From positions 62,001 to 126,000 of the forward strand of contig JAZQOA010000139.1 of NCBI GenBank assembly GCA_045627605.1: DNA of 64,000 bases, read 5' to 3'. The notes under the pieces are model-generated. The model was not told the DNA's origin. It saw only the letters and a program-made list of their open reading frames with translations, and did not search any database. Origin of the DNA: RGIG5952 sp045627605. Its GTDB lineage: Bacteria > Verrucomicrobiota > Kiritimatiellia > RFP12 > JAAYLN01. The translations under genes were made by a program, and so were the position numbers. Positions 7,682-16,586 of the stretch are shown here, one piece after another (within the stretch, counting starts at the first letter, position 1; every line of letters begins with the position of its first letter).

Positions 7682-9238
7682 ATGAAACGCAAATGCGAAT
7701 CTTCAAAGTCGTCCGAAGCGACGGCTTGTCCCGTTTCCGAAGGCAAGCGCCCTGTATTCGTCAACTACGACGACACGCATTTTGTTCATTCGCGCTCCAA
7801 GGCGGGCGTGAAGATGACCGTAGCCGAAATGCGGCGGATGGTGCGCCAGTACAAGGGCACGGATGTCACCGATCTTCTCTTCTGCGTTTCGGGGCGCATT
7901 GCGGATGTGCCGAACGCCGTCAAGGAAAGCTGGATTGACAAGTACCACCAGAAAGTGGAAAACGGAATCGCCGTCGATTACACGGAGGACATCTACGCCC
8001 GCGCAGCCCACGACCAGTACGAGGTGAAGCATGTCGACAGGGTCGCGATCTGGCTGGATGAGGCGCGGAAGTGCGGAATCCGCCCGTGGCTCTCATTCCG
8101 CATGAACGACTGCCACGAAAACTTCAAGCCCACGAGCTTCCTCCATCCTGAATTCTTCCACCGGCACCCTGAATACCGGAGAATCCGCCATCGCGCCCCC
8201 GAACTCTACTTTGACCGCTGCTTTGACTTTGCCGTCAGGGAAATACGCGACCGGGAGCTTGGCTACATTGGCGAGATGCTCAGCCGCTACGACACCGACG
8301 GGGTCGAGATTGACTGGATGCGCGAACCTTACTGCTTCGAGCCGGGACGCGAGAACTGCGCCATCATGACCAATTTCATGCGTGACGTGCGCGGTCTTGC
8401 CGACAAGGCGGCGAAGCGGCTCGGACATCCCGTGAAGGTGCTTGCGCGTGTGCCGGCCGATCCCGAGACCGCGCTCAGGTTCGGCTTCGATGCTGCGACC
8501 TGGGCGGACGGGAAACTCGTGGACGTACTGGTGCCGTGTCCGCGCTGGGAGACGACGGATAACGAAATCGCGACGGATCTCTGGAAGCGCCTGCTGCGCG
8601 GCACGGGTGTGCAGCTTGCGCCGGGCGTCGAGATCCGCATCGTGCGGGAGCGTCCGTTCTACGTCTCTGTCGAGCAGCTTATGGGCGCGGCCGCATGGCA
8701 CTATTCGGCTGGCGCCGACGGCTTCTATCTCTACAACTATTTCGACGATCCGGGCTGGAAGGAGGGGGACCTCGGATACTGGCGCAGTTTCGAGCAATCT
8801 TCCGAATCGGCCGCTGTCGCCTGGGGCAATCAGGTCAAGTGGCTGAAGATGATCGGACATCCCGACAAGGTGCTGGCGGCGCCGCGCGACCATGTGCTGA
8901 CATACCGTGACATCGTTCCGCTCTGGGGCTCCCGCGAGCATGCCCTGCCCGTCAAACTGGGCAAGGGGTGGCTGCATTACTTCCGCCTGGCGACGGGATT
9001 CGTTCCGTCCGGCCGCAAACTCAAGCTGCGCCTTGGCGTCGTCGGTGACGCGAAGCTACGGGTTTTCGCAAACAGCCGCCCCTGCGCCCTGATCGGCACG
9101 GAGAAATGCGTACCCGCATTGACTGATGCGCCGCTGCAGACATTTGAGGTCCCGGCTTTCGCCGAGGATTCCCTCGTGGTGGAGGTCAGTCCGGACGCCA
9201 CGGTGGAAATAACATTCCTTGATTTGCAAGTGCGGTAG
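7682..9238 (+). CDS. TIM-barrel glycosyl-hydrolase-like protein
   Basis: A 518-residue protein started at ATG 7682; the promoter at 7518-7546 excludes longer forms, although no strong ribosome binding site is visible. The first ~380 residues look like a (beta/alpha)8 barrel related to the GH10-like uncharacterised glycosyl hydrolases. They include WLSFRMNDCH, HPEFFHRHPEYR and the strand-end motif DGVEIDWMREP, where Glu/Asp would sit in the active site. The last ~110 residues are beta-rich. There is no signal peptide, so the product seems cytoplasmic. The GH109-like gene follows within 30 bases in the same direction, suggesting joint processing of imported amino-sugar glycans. The exact family and substrate are not known to me. 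Confidence 0.6.
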   Translation: MKRKCESSKSSEATACPVSEGKRPVFVNYDDTHFVHSRSKAGVKMTVAEMRRMVRQYKGTDVTDLLFCVSGRIADVPNAVKESWIDKYHQKVENGIAVDYTEDIYARAAHDQYEVKHVDRVAIWLDEARKCGIRPWLSFRMNDCHENFKPTSFLHPEFFHRHPEYRRIRHRAPELYFDRCFDFAVREIRDRELGYIGEMLSRYDTDGVEIDWMREPYCFEPGRENCAIMTNFMRDVRGLADKAAKRLGHPVKVLARVPADPETALRFGFDAATWADGKLVDVLVPCPRWETTDNEIATDLWKRLLRGTGVQLAPGVEIRIVRERPFYVSVEQLMGAAAWHYSAGADGFYLYNYFDDPGWKEGDLGYWRSFEQSSESAAVAWGNQVKWLKMIGHPDKVLAAPRDHVLTYRDIVPLWGSREHALPVKLGKGWLHYFRLATGFVPSGRKLKLRLGVVGDAKLRVFANSRPCALIGTEKCVPALTDAPLQTFEVPAFAEDSLVVEVSPDATVEITFLDLQVR

Positions 9239-9265
9239 ATGCCCGCAAGTCAAGGGGATGACGAC

Positions 9266-10714
9266 ATGGAAAGAAACGATGTTGACCGGCGCGAGTTCCT
9301 GAGTGGAACGGGCGGGATGCCGGGCGGGGACCGCCCGGTCCGTGCCGCTGGACCGTCGATGGCGAACTTCGCCGCGCCGCCGATGGAGCGGATCCGCGTC
9401 GGTTACATCGGCCTCGGTGAACGCGGCACGTGGGCGTGTCACCGCGTGAGCGGCATCCCCGGCATCGAAACGGCGGCGCTGTGCGATTTGCGTCCTGAGG
9501 CCGTCGCCCAGAACAGGGCGTGGCTGAACGAACAGAAGAAGCCGGGCGCGATGCGCGAGTACATGGGAACGGACGACATCTGGCGCAAGCTCTGCGAGGA
9601 TCCGGACATCGACGTCGTCTATCTTTGCGTTCCCGCGCCGCTCCATGCGCAGATGGAGATCTACGCGATGGAGTGCGGCAAGCACGTGATGGTCGAGGTG
9701 CCGGCCGCGCAGAATCTTGACGACTGCTGGGCAATTGTCGAGACGAGCGAGAAGACTCGCCGCCACTGCATGATGCTTGAGAACTGCGTTTACGGCGAGA
9801 ACGAGCTGCTCGCGTGGAATCTCTGCCACAAGGGACTTCTGGGGACGCTTACTCACGCCGAGGGCGGCTACATCCATCTGCTTACCTGGCGTCATGAGGA
9901 GGATCACTTCCGGAACCGCCTTCGCAAGGTCCGTGCGCAGGATCACGGCTACGGCAACTCCTATCCGACGCATGCGCTCGGGCCGATCTGCACGTACATG
10001 GACATGAACCGCGGCGACCGCATGGAGCGGATCGTCTCGCTGTCGTCCCTCGCGGCGGCGCACACCGAATTCGCGGCGGAGAACTATCCTGAGGATGCCT
10101 GGCAGAACCGGCACAAGTGGCTTACGGGCGACATGAACACGTCCATCATCAAGACGGCGAAGGGGCGCACGATCATGATGCAGATCGACACATCGACGCC
10201 GCGTCCCTACAGCCGGATAAACCTCGTTCAGGGAACGAAGGGGTGCTTCTACGACTATCCGCTCCGGATTACCTTCGGCCCGCATGCGGGCGGTCCGAAC
10301 TTCAAGGACCCGAACGAGGCGTGGCGCGGCAAGGGACACGAGTGGTTTGACGACGAACGGCTCGCCGCGGTCAAAAGGGAATACATGCATCCGCTCTACA
10401 AGGCGGCCGGCGAGATTGCGAAGAAGGTCGGCGGGCATGGCGGCATGGACTTCATGATGGATCTTCGGTGGGCGTACTGTCTGCAGAACGGCCTGCCGCT
10501 CGACATGGACGTCTATGATCTTGCGAGCTGGAGCGCGGTCGTGCCGTGTTCGGCGGAATCTGACAGGAAAGGCGGGTTGCCCGTGGAGATTCCTGATTTC
10601 ACGCGTGGCGCGTGGAAGACGGCAAGCCCCGTCTCCATCGGCGCGGTCGATCTCGACAAGATGGGCTATGACCGCAACGGCATAAAGAAAGACGCCGCGC
10701 AGATGAATGCGTGA
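9266..10714 (+). CDS. GH109-like NAD-dependent glycosidase (Gfo/Idh/MocA family)
   Basis: A 482-residue protein started at ATG 9266, which has AAGGGG upstream; the in-frame ATG at 9239 overlaps the previous stop codon and lacks a site. It opens with a twin-arginine-like DRREFLSGTGG segment, as is common in GH109 enzymes. This is followed by the Rossmann motif VGYIGLGERGTW and the family-typical strings VYLCVPAPLHAQM, GKHVMVEVPAAQNLDDCW, MLENCVYGENE and YPTHALGPICTYMDMNRGDR. GH109 members cleave alpha-N-acetylgalactosamine (mucin, blood group A) through a redox mechanism using tightly bound NAD. Known members vary in substrate, so the sugar is inferred. After the RR motif the hydrophobic stretch is poor (it reads PGGDRPV), so Tat export is doubtful. 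Confidence 0.85.
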   Translation: MERNDVDRREFLSGTGGMPGGDRPVRAAGPSMANFAAPPMERIRVGYIGLGERGTWACHRVSGIPGIETAALCDLRPEAVAQNRAWLNEQKKPGAMREYMGTDDIWRKLCEDPDIDVVYLCVPAPLHAQMEIYAMECGKHVMVEVPAAQNLDDCWAIVETSEKTRRHCMMLENCVYGENELLAWNLCHKGLLGTLTHAEGGYIHLLTWRHEEDHFRNRLRKVRAQDHGYGNSYPTHALGPICTYMDMNRGDRMERIVSLSSLAAAHTEFAAENYPEDAWQNRHKWLTGDMNTSIIKTAKGRTIMMQIDTSTPRPYSRINLVQGTKGCFYDYPLRITFGPHAGGPNFKDPNEAWRGKGHEWFDDERLAAVKREYMHPLYKAAGEIAKKVGGHGGMDFMMDLRWAYCLQNGLPLDMDVYDLASWSAVVPCSAESDRKGGLPVEIPDFTRGAWKTASPVSIGAVDLDKMGYDRNGIKKDAAQMNA

Positions 10715-10835
10715 TTCATCGGGCGCAGGAAGCGAGACGATGGGAGAGAATGACGGCGGAATGTGCTTGAGCAAAGACGGTGAAAAATCAGCAGATGCGC
10801 AATGTTGTTGCGCATCCTGTTGACGTTGCGATGGT

Positions 10836-11579
10836 TTGGGGAGCGCGGACAACCCGGAACGGTCGTGGGTGAACTACTTGCGGTTTGGCTCGTTCCCGCA
10901 GTCCATAGATCTTGGCCACGACCCCGAACTCGTCGGGGCGTTCAACGAGGGGTTGTACAATACGATTATCCAAAAGGATGTTGCCGCCCGGTTTCGGGGA
11001 GAAGTTTCCCCGGCGTTTGACCGCATCGTTGCGTTCATGTTCGACAACATCGGCAATATCGCCAGCGTCCGTTCCATCTCCGCTGCATTGGCTGCCGAGG
11101 GCGTGAAAGTCGCCCCTAACACGGTTGACGAGTATCTCGACCGGCTCTGCGATGCGTATCTGCTTTACAAGGTTCGCGCCATCGACGTGCAGGGCAAGGA
11201 GCATTTGAAAACCGGCTGCAAATACTACGTGACTGACATCGGGATGCGGCAGTATCTGCTCGGCTCTCGCGCCTTTGATCGCGGTCATGTTCTGGAGAAT
11301 GTCATCTTCCTTGAACTGCTCCGACGGCACAATGAGGTGTTCGTTGGGCGCAATGGCACCAAGGAAATCGACTTCATCGCCCGTGACGGGGCGGATATCA
11401 CCTACTACCAGGTTGCCGAAACCATTGCGGGTGATGAGGTGCGCGCGCGTGAGTTCACGCCGCTTAACACTGTCCGCGATCACCATCCGAAACTGATTCT
11501 CACGCTCGATGCCGTACCGCCGTCCAACGACGGCATTCGCACTCTCAATGCTCTCGACTTCCTACTCGGAAGGAGGTAA
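10836..11579 (+). pseudogene. AAA ATPase C-terminal (DUF4143) remnant
   Basis: About 247 codons match the C-terminal half of the bacterial AAA-plus-DUF4143 ATPases: IIQKDVAARF, a winged-helix-like stretch (SISAALAAEGVKVAPNTVDEYL), KYYVTDIGMRQYLLG, HVLENVIFLELLRR and the nuclease-like KEIDFIARDG. The N-terminal ATPase with the Walker A and B motifs is missing. The frame opens at a TTG without a ribosome binding site, in a sequence that does not continue the family. The 5' part appears deleted, so I call it a decayed gene. The stop codon at 11577-11579 lies inside the terminal repeat of a MITE-like element, so the 3' end may also have been altered. Confidence 0.6.
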
Positions 11580-11761
11580 TTGCAAAACCTCGGCGGAGTG
11601 GCCGCGAACGGGAAAACACCGGGATTTTGCGGCTTCCCGCCGGGTTGCGGGCACGGCGTTCTAGGTTTCGGGTTTTAAGTTCCGTAGATTTTGATTGCCC
11701 GTTTTGGTAGGGCGTGTCGCCCCGCGACCGCCGCATGACGATAAGGTTTCAGAATTATTTC
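11573..11761 (+). mobile_element. MITE-like repeat, copy 1
   Basis: A 189-bp element. The left end GAGGTAATTGCAAAACCT (11573-11590) is matched by an imperfect inverted copy at 11744-11761 (about 13 of 18 positions). Near the right end lies a palindromic block (11698-11733: CCCGTTTTGGTAGGGCG then TCGCCCCGCGACCGCCG) that is shared with copy 2. No coding capacity is seen. Confidence 0.55.
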
Positions 11762-12071
11762 GATTGAGAGCCAATTTCATTAAGGTCGGGGCGAAGGCAC
11801 CACTGACCAAGATTCCGCCCAGCCTCAGTTTCACTTCGTCATAACCAGTCACATTGCCTCCTTTTGGATTTTTAATCATCATGCTATATTTTATAGAATA
11901 TAGCAAGAAAATATTTTGTGAAATATTAAACAGGGGGTGCGAAGGGGTCGGTTTGCAAAATGTCAAGTGCGAAATATCTTGCCTAAAATTGAAAAATTTT
12001 TAATAATTACTGCATCGCTTGAATAAAATTTATGGCTGGGTGGTCATAAATGCACGCTTTGTGATTCAAGT
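11762..12071. other. AT-rich intergenic stretch between two MITE-like copies
   Basis: This ~310-base stretch is markedly AT-rich in a GC-rich window and holds no gene I can support. A minus-strand frame over 11661-11966 has no ribosome binding site and runs into the repeat. The right end (12031-12071) carries a sequence block shared with the upstream region of the paralogous beta-helix gene at 25420. Confidence 0.5.
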
Positions 12072-12072
12072 G
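12031..12072 (+). promoter_or_regulatory. Conserved upstream element of beta-helix genes, copy 1
   Basis: The block beginning ATGGCT (12032), through GGTCATAAAT (12042-12051), CAC and a TGATTCA (12062-12068), matches 25300-25341 with about three quarters identity. Both precede a giant beta-helix gene on the same strand. AT-rich sequence with TTGC(C)TAAAATT precedes both. It could be a promoter/operator region. Here it is separated from the start codon by the MITE-like copy 2. Confidence 0.45.
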
Positions 12073-12193
12073 AGGTAATTCCAAAACCTACGCAAATGCG
12101 GCTGGCGCGGGGTACCAGCCCTATCGGTGACCCGTTTTGGTAGGGCGGTCGCCCCGCGACCGCCGTGAAACGACCGGGTTTTGCAATTGCCTC
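12072..12193 (+). mobile_element. MITE-like repeat, copy 2, inserted upstream of a beta-helix gene
   Basis: A 122-bp element bounded by inverted repeats: GAGGTAATTCCAAAACCT (12072-12089) and GGGTTTTGCAATTGCCTC (12176-12193). Each end matches copy 1's left end at 16-17 of 18 positions. It contains the palindrome GGCGGTCGC-CCC-GCGACCGCC (12144-12164). It sits between the conserved upstream element and the start codon of the gene at 12237. Removing it would leave about 45 bases between them, near the 79 bases seen at the paralogue. Confidence 0.6.
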
Positions 12194-12236
12194 ATACCAG
12201 TCGGACGGGTGGCCGGTCTAAAATGCGAGAGGGGCA

Positions 12237-15200
12237 ATGATGAGGAAGTTCGTCAAGTTCGCTGCGGCGTGTGCTGCGGCGGTGGTGTCGCCAGCGGCTT
12301 TTGGCTCTACATATTACATTGCGACGGATGGTGACGACGGCGCGGCGGGGACGCTGGAGGCGCCGCTCAAGTCGCTTTCGGTCGCGCTGGAGAAGGCGCA
12401 GGACGGCGACGTCATCCACATCGGCCCCGGCGACCATATCGGGATGGCAATGACGAGCGCGAACTGCCTTGGCGTCATCAGCCGTGCGGTGAAGGTCGAG
12501 GGCGAAGGCGAGAGTGTGACGATCCTGCACGGTCTGACGAGCGGCAGCGGTGCGCGCCAGCAGGGCATCACGGTTGACAACGCCGGGGCGACGGTCAGGA
12601 ATCTGGCGTTGACGGACCTTTTCTCGTCCTGGACCGACGACGACAGTTCCTACACGACGAAAGGCGCGGCACTGATGGTCAACGCCGGCACGGCGAGCGT
12701 CTGCCGCGTCTTCAACAACAGGACCGGCGGCAACAACGGACGCATCCCGCCCGTGAGGGTCTCGGGCACGGGCGTGCTCGTCGACTCGATCATCACCAAC
12801 AACGTGCAGGGCTCTTGGGGCAAGGGCGCGGGCGGCCTCTACCAGGCGGGTGGCGAAGTCAGGCGCTGCCTCATCGCCTTCAACAAGGGGCCAGAGAAAA
12901 ACTCGCCGAACGGCGTCTGGGTCGCTGGCGGCACGTTCGCCGACAACGTCGTCTACAAGAATACGCGCCAGAACAGCGGTCCGTATGGCTTGCAGGCCTC
13001 GGGCGGAACCGTTGAGCGGTGCGTCATTGCCGCCAACGAGGGCACGACGGCGGGTCTGGGCGTGACGGGGGCCGCGACGGTGCGCAACTGCCTCGTCTAC
13101 GGCAACTCTTCGAGCGCCAACGGCACGGACACGGCTGGCGGCTTGCTCGTCAACAACGCCTCGGCCGTCGTCAGTCACCTGACGGTCGTCGGCAATACGG
13201 GCAAGGGCGGAACGGACGGGGTGCGTGTGAAAGCGGGGGCCGTCGCGGCCAGCGTCTTCTGGGCTAACGGGCTGGTGGATTTCACGACGACCGGCGGCAC
13301 GGTCGGATTCTGCTGCTACCCCGGAGCGACCGGCACGAACATCGACGGCGATCCGCAGTTCTCGCCGGCGACATTCGCCTATCATCCGTCCGTGGCGGAC
13401 TACGACGCGTTCAAGGTCGGGCGCTTTTCGCTTTGCCGTGATGGCGCGACAACTGGCGCGAATCTCGCTGCGGACGACCTTGTCGGCAACCTGCGTCCCG
13501 CCTACGGCGAGGCCGGAACGGATTATCCGGACGTCGGCTGCTACGAGCTTCAGCCGGCCGGTGCGGACGAATATTACCTCGGCATGCGTTCGGACAAGCT
13601 GGTGTTGCCGTCCGAGGACAGCGTGACCTTCACGGCCTTCAGCGAAGGTCAGGGAAAGACGGCGTCAAAATACGTGTGGGCGGTGACGACGAACGGCGTG
13701 ACGACGTCCGTGACGACAACCGAGCCGTCATTCACGATTGGCCAGGCTCCGGGCGGCGCCTGCTCCGTCACGCTGACGGCGTATGACGCGAATGGTATCG
13801 AGATCGGCCGTGCGACGACGGTCGTGACGGTCAAGCCGCGGACGGTCTACCTGTCGACGGCGGGCAACGCGACCTATCCGTATGCGACGCCGGAGACGGC
13901 TACGGCCAGCCTTTATGAGGCCTTGGCGACGGTATGGACCGAGACGGACCGTCCGGGCCGGATCATCGTGGCGCCGGGAACGTATCCGGAGCTCAAGACG
14001 CTGGGCAGCGTGACGGCGCCAATCGAAATCATCGGTCCGGACGACCCCGAGACGGCGGTCCTGCGCTTCAAGTCGTCCGACTTCTCGGTCGGCTTCGTCC
14101 TCGGCCATCCGCAGGCGAAGCTGTCGGGCGTCACGATCAAGGGCACGACCTATTGCGATGTCGATTCGAACTACGTCCTTGGCGGTGCGCTCCGTATCGA
14201 GGACGGTGTCGTCTCCAACTGCGTCATCACCGGCTTCAATACGGCTTCCGGCAGTCGCGGAACGTCCACGCTGGCCGTGCGCGGCGGTCTCGTCACGCAT
14301 ACTGCCGTCACGAACAATCCGAACAGCTCGGTATTCGCCCGCGGCGTTCTTGGCGTCTACATGGACGGCGGCACGCTGGAGCATTCGATTATCTCGGACA
14401 ATCCGTTCTATGGCGACCGGGCTGAGGCCGGGGCACTCTGGCAGAAGGGCGGCACGGTGCGCGACTGTCGCATCGAGCGCAACACGGTCGCCAACCAGTG
14501 CGTCGATGTCGTCGCCGGTGCGCGGATTTCGGGCGGCACGTTCGAGCGTTGCGTCGTCGGATACAACAAGGAGACGAAGGGCGGTGCGATCACGGTGACT
14601 GCGGGCGTCAAGGTCGACGGATCGGCGACAGTCCGGAACGTCCTCATCGTCGGCAACGAGACCGTGGCGACTGCGGCGAATTCGGTCGGCGGACTTGCCG
14701 TAACGGCGAGCGGAGCTGACGTTTGCCACGTGACCGTGCTGAACAACCTGACGAGCGCGACGATCGGCGGCCTGCGCCTCGCGGCGGGCACGGTGCGCGG
14801 CGCAATCGTAAGCGGCAACCGCAATTCGACGGAGGTCTCGCAGTCGGGCGGTACACTCGCGTATTCCTGCTTCCCGACGGCTGTGGAGGGGACGGACGGC
14901 AACATCGCCGCGTCGCCCAACTTCGAAGACGCGCTCGGACACATCAGCCGCAGCTCGCCCTGCCGAGACGCGGCGAGGTACGGCGTGACGCTGGCGGAGG
15001 ACGACCTGGAGGGGAATCCGCGTGTTCCCTACGGCGAGTCCGACAAGGACTATCCCGACATGGGCTGCTACGAGCTGCAGGCGTCGAGCGAACTCGTCGC
15101 CTCGATCGGCGTCTCGACCGACGACACGTTCGTCGGCGACACGGTCACGCTGACGGTTTCGCTCGAGGGTCCGGACACGGAAGTCGTCGCGTCGGTCTGG

Positions 15201-16550
15201 ACGGTTGCCGCGGGAGGCGTGACGAATGTCTACGAACGGACGGGCGCGACGCTGGTGCTCGCGGACGTTCCGGCGGGCTCCTATTCCGTTTCGGCGACGG
15301 CGCGGAACGCCTCGCAGAAAGAGGCCACCGCGCCGATGACCGACTGCTTCAAGGCGCATCCCCGCGTCTGCCACGTGGCGCTCGGCGGCAGCGACACGTG
15401 GCCCTACGACACATCGGCGAAGGCGGCGTCCAACCTCTGCGACGCCCTTGACGCCGTCTATTGCTCGGAGGCGAGCCGAGGCGAGGTGCTTGTGCATCCG
15501 GGCGTCTACGTGAACCCGAAGACGGAGCAGCAGGGCGAATACGCCTGTGCGGCCATGCTGAACAAGAACGTCGCCGTGCGCGGCCTCGGCGAGACGCCGG
15601 CGGAGACGAGGATCGACCTGACGATCGCCTCGCTCGTTTCGGCCGTTCGCCTCTATCACGAGAAGGCGCTTCTCGAGAACCTGACGCTGACGGTCTGCGG
15701 CTGGGGCAAGGAGCTGATCAACATCGAGACGTCGGCGATGGGCCTGGCGCTGCATGTCGAGCTCGGCACGGTCTCGAATTGCGTCGTGACGGGCTGCAAG
15801 ACGTCCGGCAGCTCGTGTGCGAATCCGCCGTTCACGATGGCCGGAGGCCTCGCCCACGGCGTGCTCGTGAAGGACAACGTCTACGACAGCGGCTATGCGC
15901 GCGCCGCCTACGGTGCGTGCCTGCGCGGCGGCACGTTCGAGAACGGCGAGATCTCGGGCAACGGCGGAATGAGCGACCATGCGCCGGTTTCGGGACTTTA
16001 CATGACGGGCGGACGGCTGCAGAACACGGTCGTCAGCAACAACTACTATCGCGGCGGCGTCAAGGGAACGGTCTATGACAACAAGTGCGGCGGCATCAAT
16101 GCGACGGGCGGCACGCTTCTCAACGTGCTTGTCGCCCGCAACTCGGCGACAACGGGGTTGGCCAACTGGACGGGCGGACTGCGGATGTCTGGGAGCGCCA
16201 AGGCGATCAACGTGACGGTCGTTGACAACGTGAGCGACGGAAATGTCGGCGAGCAGCTGACATATGCCGGCGGGACGCTCGCGAACGCGATTGTCGAGGG
16301 CAAGGCGAGCGGAACGCCGTCGGGCACGAATCTGTTGACAATGGAGCCTGTCGCCTTTCTTCGCCGTGCGAGGGGCGATTACCGCCTCTCCTCCGCCGCG
16401 ACGTCCTGCATCGACACGGGCGACGACTCACAGTGGGCCGACCTTGCGGCGGCGGTTGATCTTTCGGGTGGCCCGCGTCTATTTCGCAAGCATGTCGATT
16501 TGGGCTGCTACGAATACTCGGCGCCGGGCTTCATCATGATTGTCAAATGA
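12237..16550 (+). CDS. Giant secreted right-handed beta-helix protein (three modules)
   Basis: A 1437-residue protein with a Sec signal peptide (MMRKFVKFAAACAAAVVSPAAFG, cleavage near residue 23). Three pectate-lyase-like beta-helix modules follow, each opening with a YYIATDGDDGAAG- or VYLSTAGNATYPY-like strand. Each carries many short GGT(V/F)xxCxIxxN repeats, and the modules close with a DLxGNxRxxYG…YPDVGCYE-type (choice-of-anchor-Q-like) segment. Ig/PKD-like linkers join them (residues ~442-540 and ~950-1040). The C-terminus ends GFIMIVK, matching GFLMIVR in the paralogue at 25420. The start has GAGGGG upstream; ATG 12237 or 12240. It is probably exported and bound to the surface or released, with roles in carbohydrate binding or lysis; no catalytic residues can be named. 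Confidence 0.8.
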   Translation: MMRKFVKFAAACAAAVVSPAAFGSTYYIATDGDDGAAGTLEAPLKSLSVALEKAQDGDVIHIGPGDHIGMAMTSANCLGVISRAVKVEGEGESVTILHGLTSGSGARQQGITVDNAGATVRNLALTDLFSSWTDDDSSYTTKGAALMVNAGTASVCRVFNNRTGGNNGRIPPVRVSGTGVLVDSIITNNVQGSWGKGAGGLYQAGGEVRRCLIAFNKGPEKNSPNGVWVAGGTFADNVVYKNTRQNSGPYGLQASGGTVERCVIAANEGTTAGLGVTGAATVRNCLVYGNSSSANGTDTAGGLLVNNASAVVSHLTVVGNTGKGGTDGVRVKAGAVAASVFWANGLVDFTTTGGTVGFCCYPGATGTNIDGDPQFSPATFAYHPSVADYDAFKVGRFSLCRDGATTGANLAADDLVGNLRPAYGEAGTDYPDVGCYELQPAGADEYYLGMRSDKLVLPSEDSVTFTAFSEGQGKTASKYVWAVTTNGVTTSVTTTEPSFTIGQAPGGACSVTLTAYDANGIEIGRATTVVTVKPRTVYLSTAGNATYPYATPETATASLYEALATVWTETDRPGRIIVAPGTYPELKTLGSVTAPIEIIGPDDPETAVLRFKSSDFSVGFVLGHPQAKLSGVTIKGTTYCDVDSNYVLGGALRIEDGVVSNCVITGFNTASGSRGTSTLAVRGGLVTHTAVTNNPNSSVFARGVLGVYMDGGTLEHSIISDNPFYGDRAEAGALWQKGGTVRDCRIERNTVANQCVDVVAGARISGGTFERCVVGYNKETKGGAITVTAGVKVDGSATVRNVLIVGNETVATAANSVGGLAVTASGADVCHVTVLNNLTSATIGGLRLAAGTVRGAIVSGNRNSTEVSQSGGTLAYSCFPTAVEGTDGNIAASPNFEDALGHISRSSPCRDAARYGVTLAEDDLEGNPRVPYGESDKDYPDMGCYELQASSELVASIGVSTDDTFVGDTVTLTVSLEGPDTEVVASVWTVAAGGVTNVYERTGATLVLADVPAGSYSVSATARNASQKEATAPMTDCFKAHPRVCHVALGGSDTWPYDTSAKAASNLCDALDAVYCSEASRGEVLVHPGVYVNPKTEQQGEYACAAMLNKNVAVRGLGETPAETRIDLTIASLVSAVRLYHEKALLENLTLTVCGWGKELINIETSAMGLALHVELGTVSNCVVTGCKTSGSSCANPPFTMAGGLAHGVLVKDNVYDSGYARAAYGACLRGGTFENGEISGNGGMSDHAPVSGLYMTGGRLQNTVVSNNYYRGGVKGTVYDNKCGGINATGGTLLNVLVARNSATTGLANWTGGLRMSGSAKAINVTVVDNVSDGNVGEQLTYAGGTLANAIVEGKASGTPSGTNLLTMEPVAFLRRARGDYRLSSAATSCIDTGDDSQWADLAAAVDLSGGPRLFRKHVDLGCYEYSAPGFIMIVK

Positions 16551-16586
16551 TGTGAAAGGAATCTTATTTGAGCGGTTCTCCAGGTC

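Noticed and set aside
11661..11966. 101-codon minus-strand frame in the AT-rich gap
   Set aside because: No ribosome binding site, no recognisable family, and its 3' part runs through the MITE-like repeat.
12144..12164. Palindrome GGCGGTCGC-CCC-GCGACCGCC as a transcription terminator
   Set aside because: No T-run follows and the same block occurs in a second MITE-like copy, so it is better explained as part of a repeat.
13728..15980. 750-codon open frame on the minus strand opposite the first giant beta-helix gene
   Set aside because: It is arginine-rich, low in ordinary domain features, and lies wholly antisense to a gene with a signal peptide and regular repeats. Long antisense frames are expected in GC-rich repeat genes.
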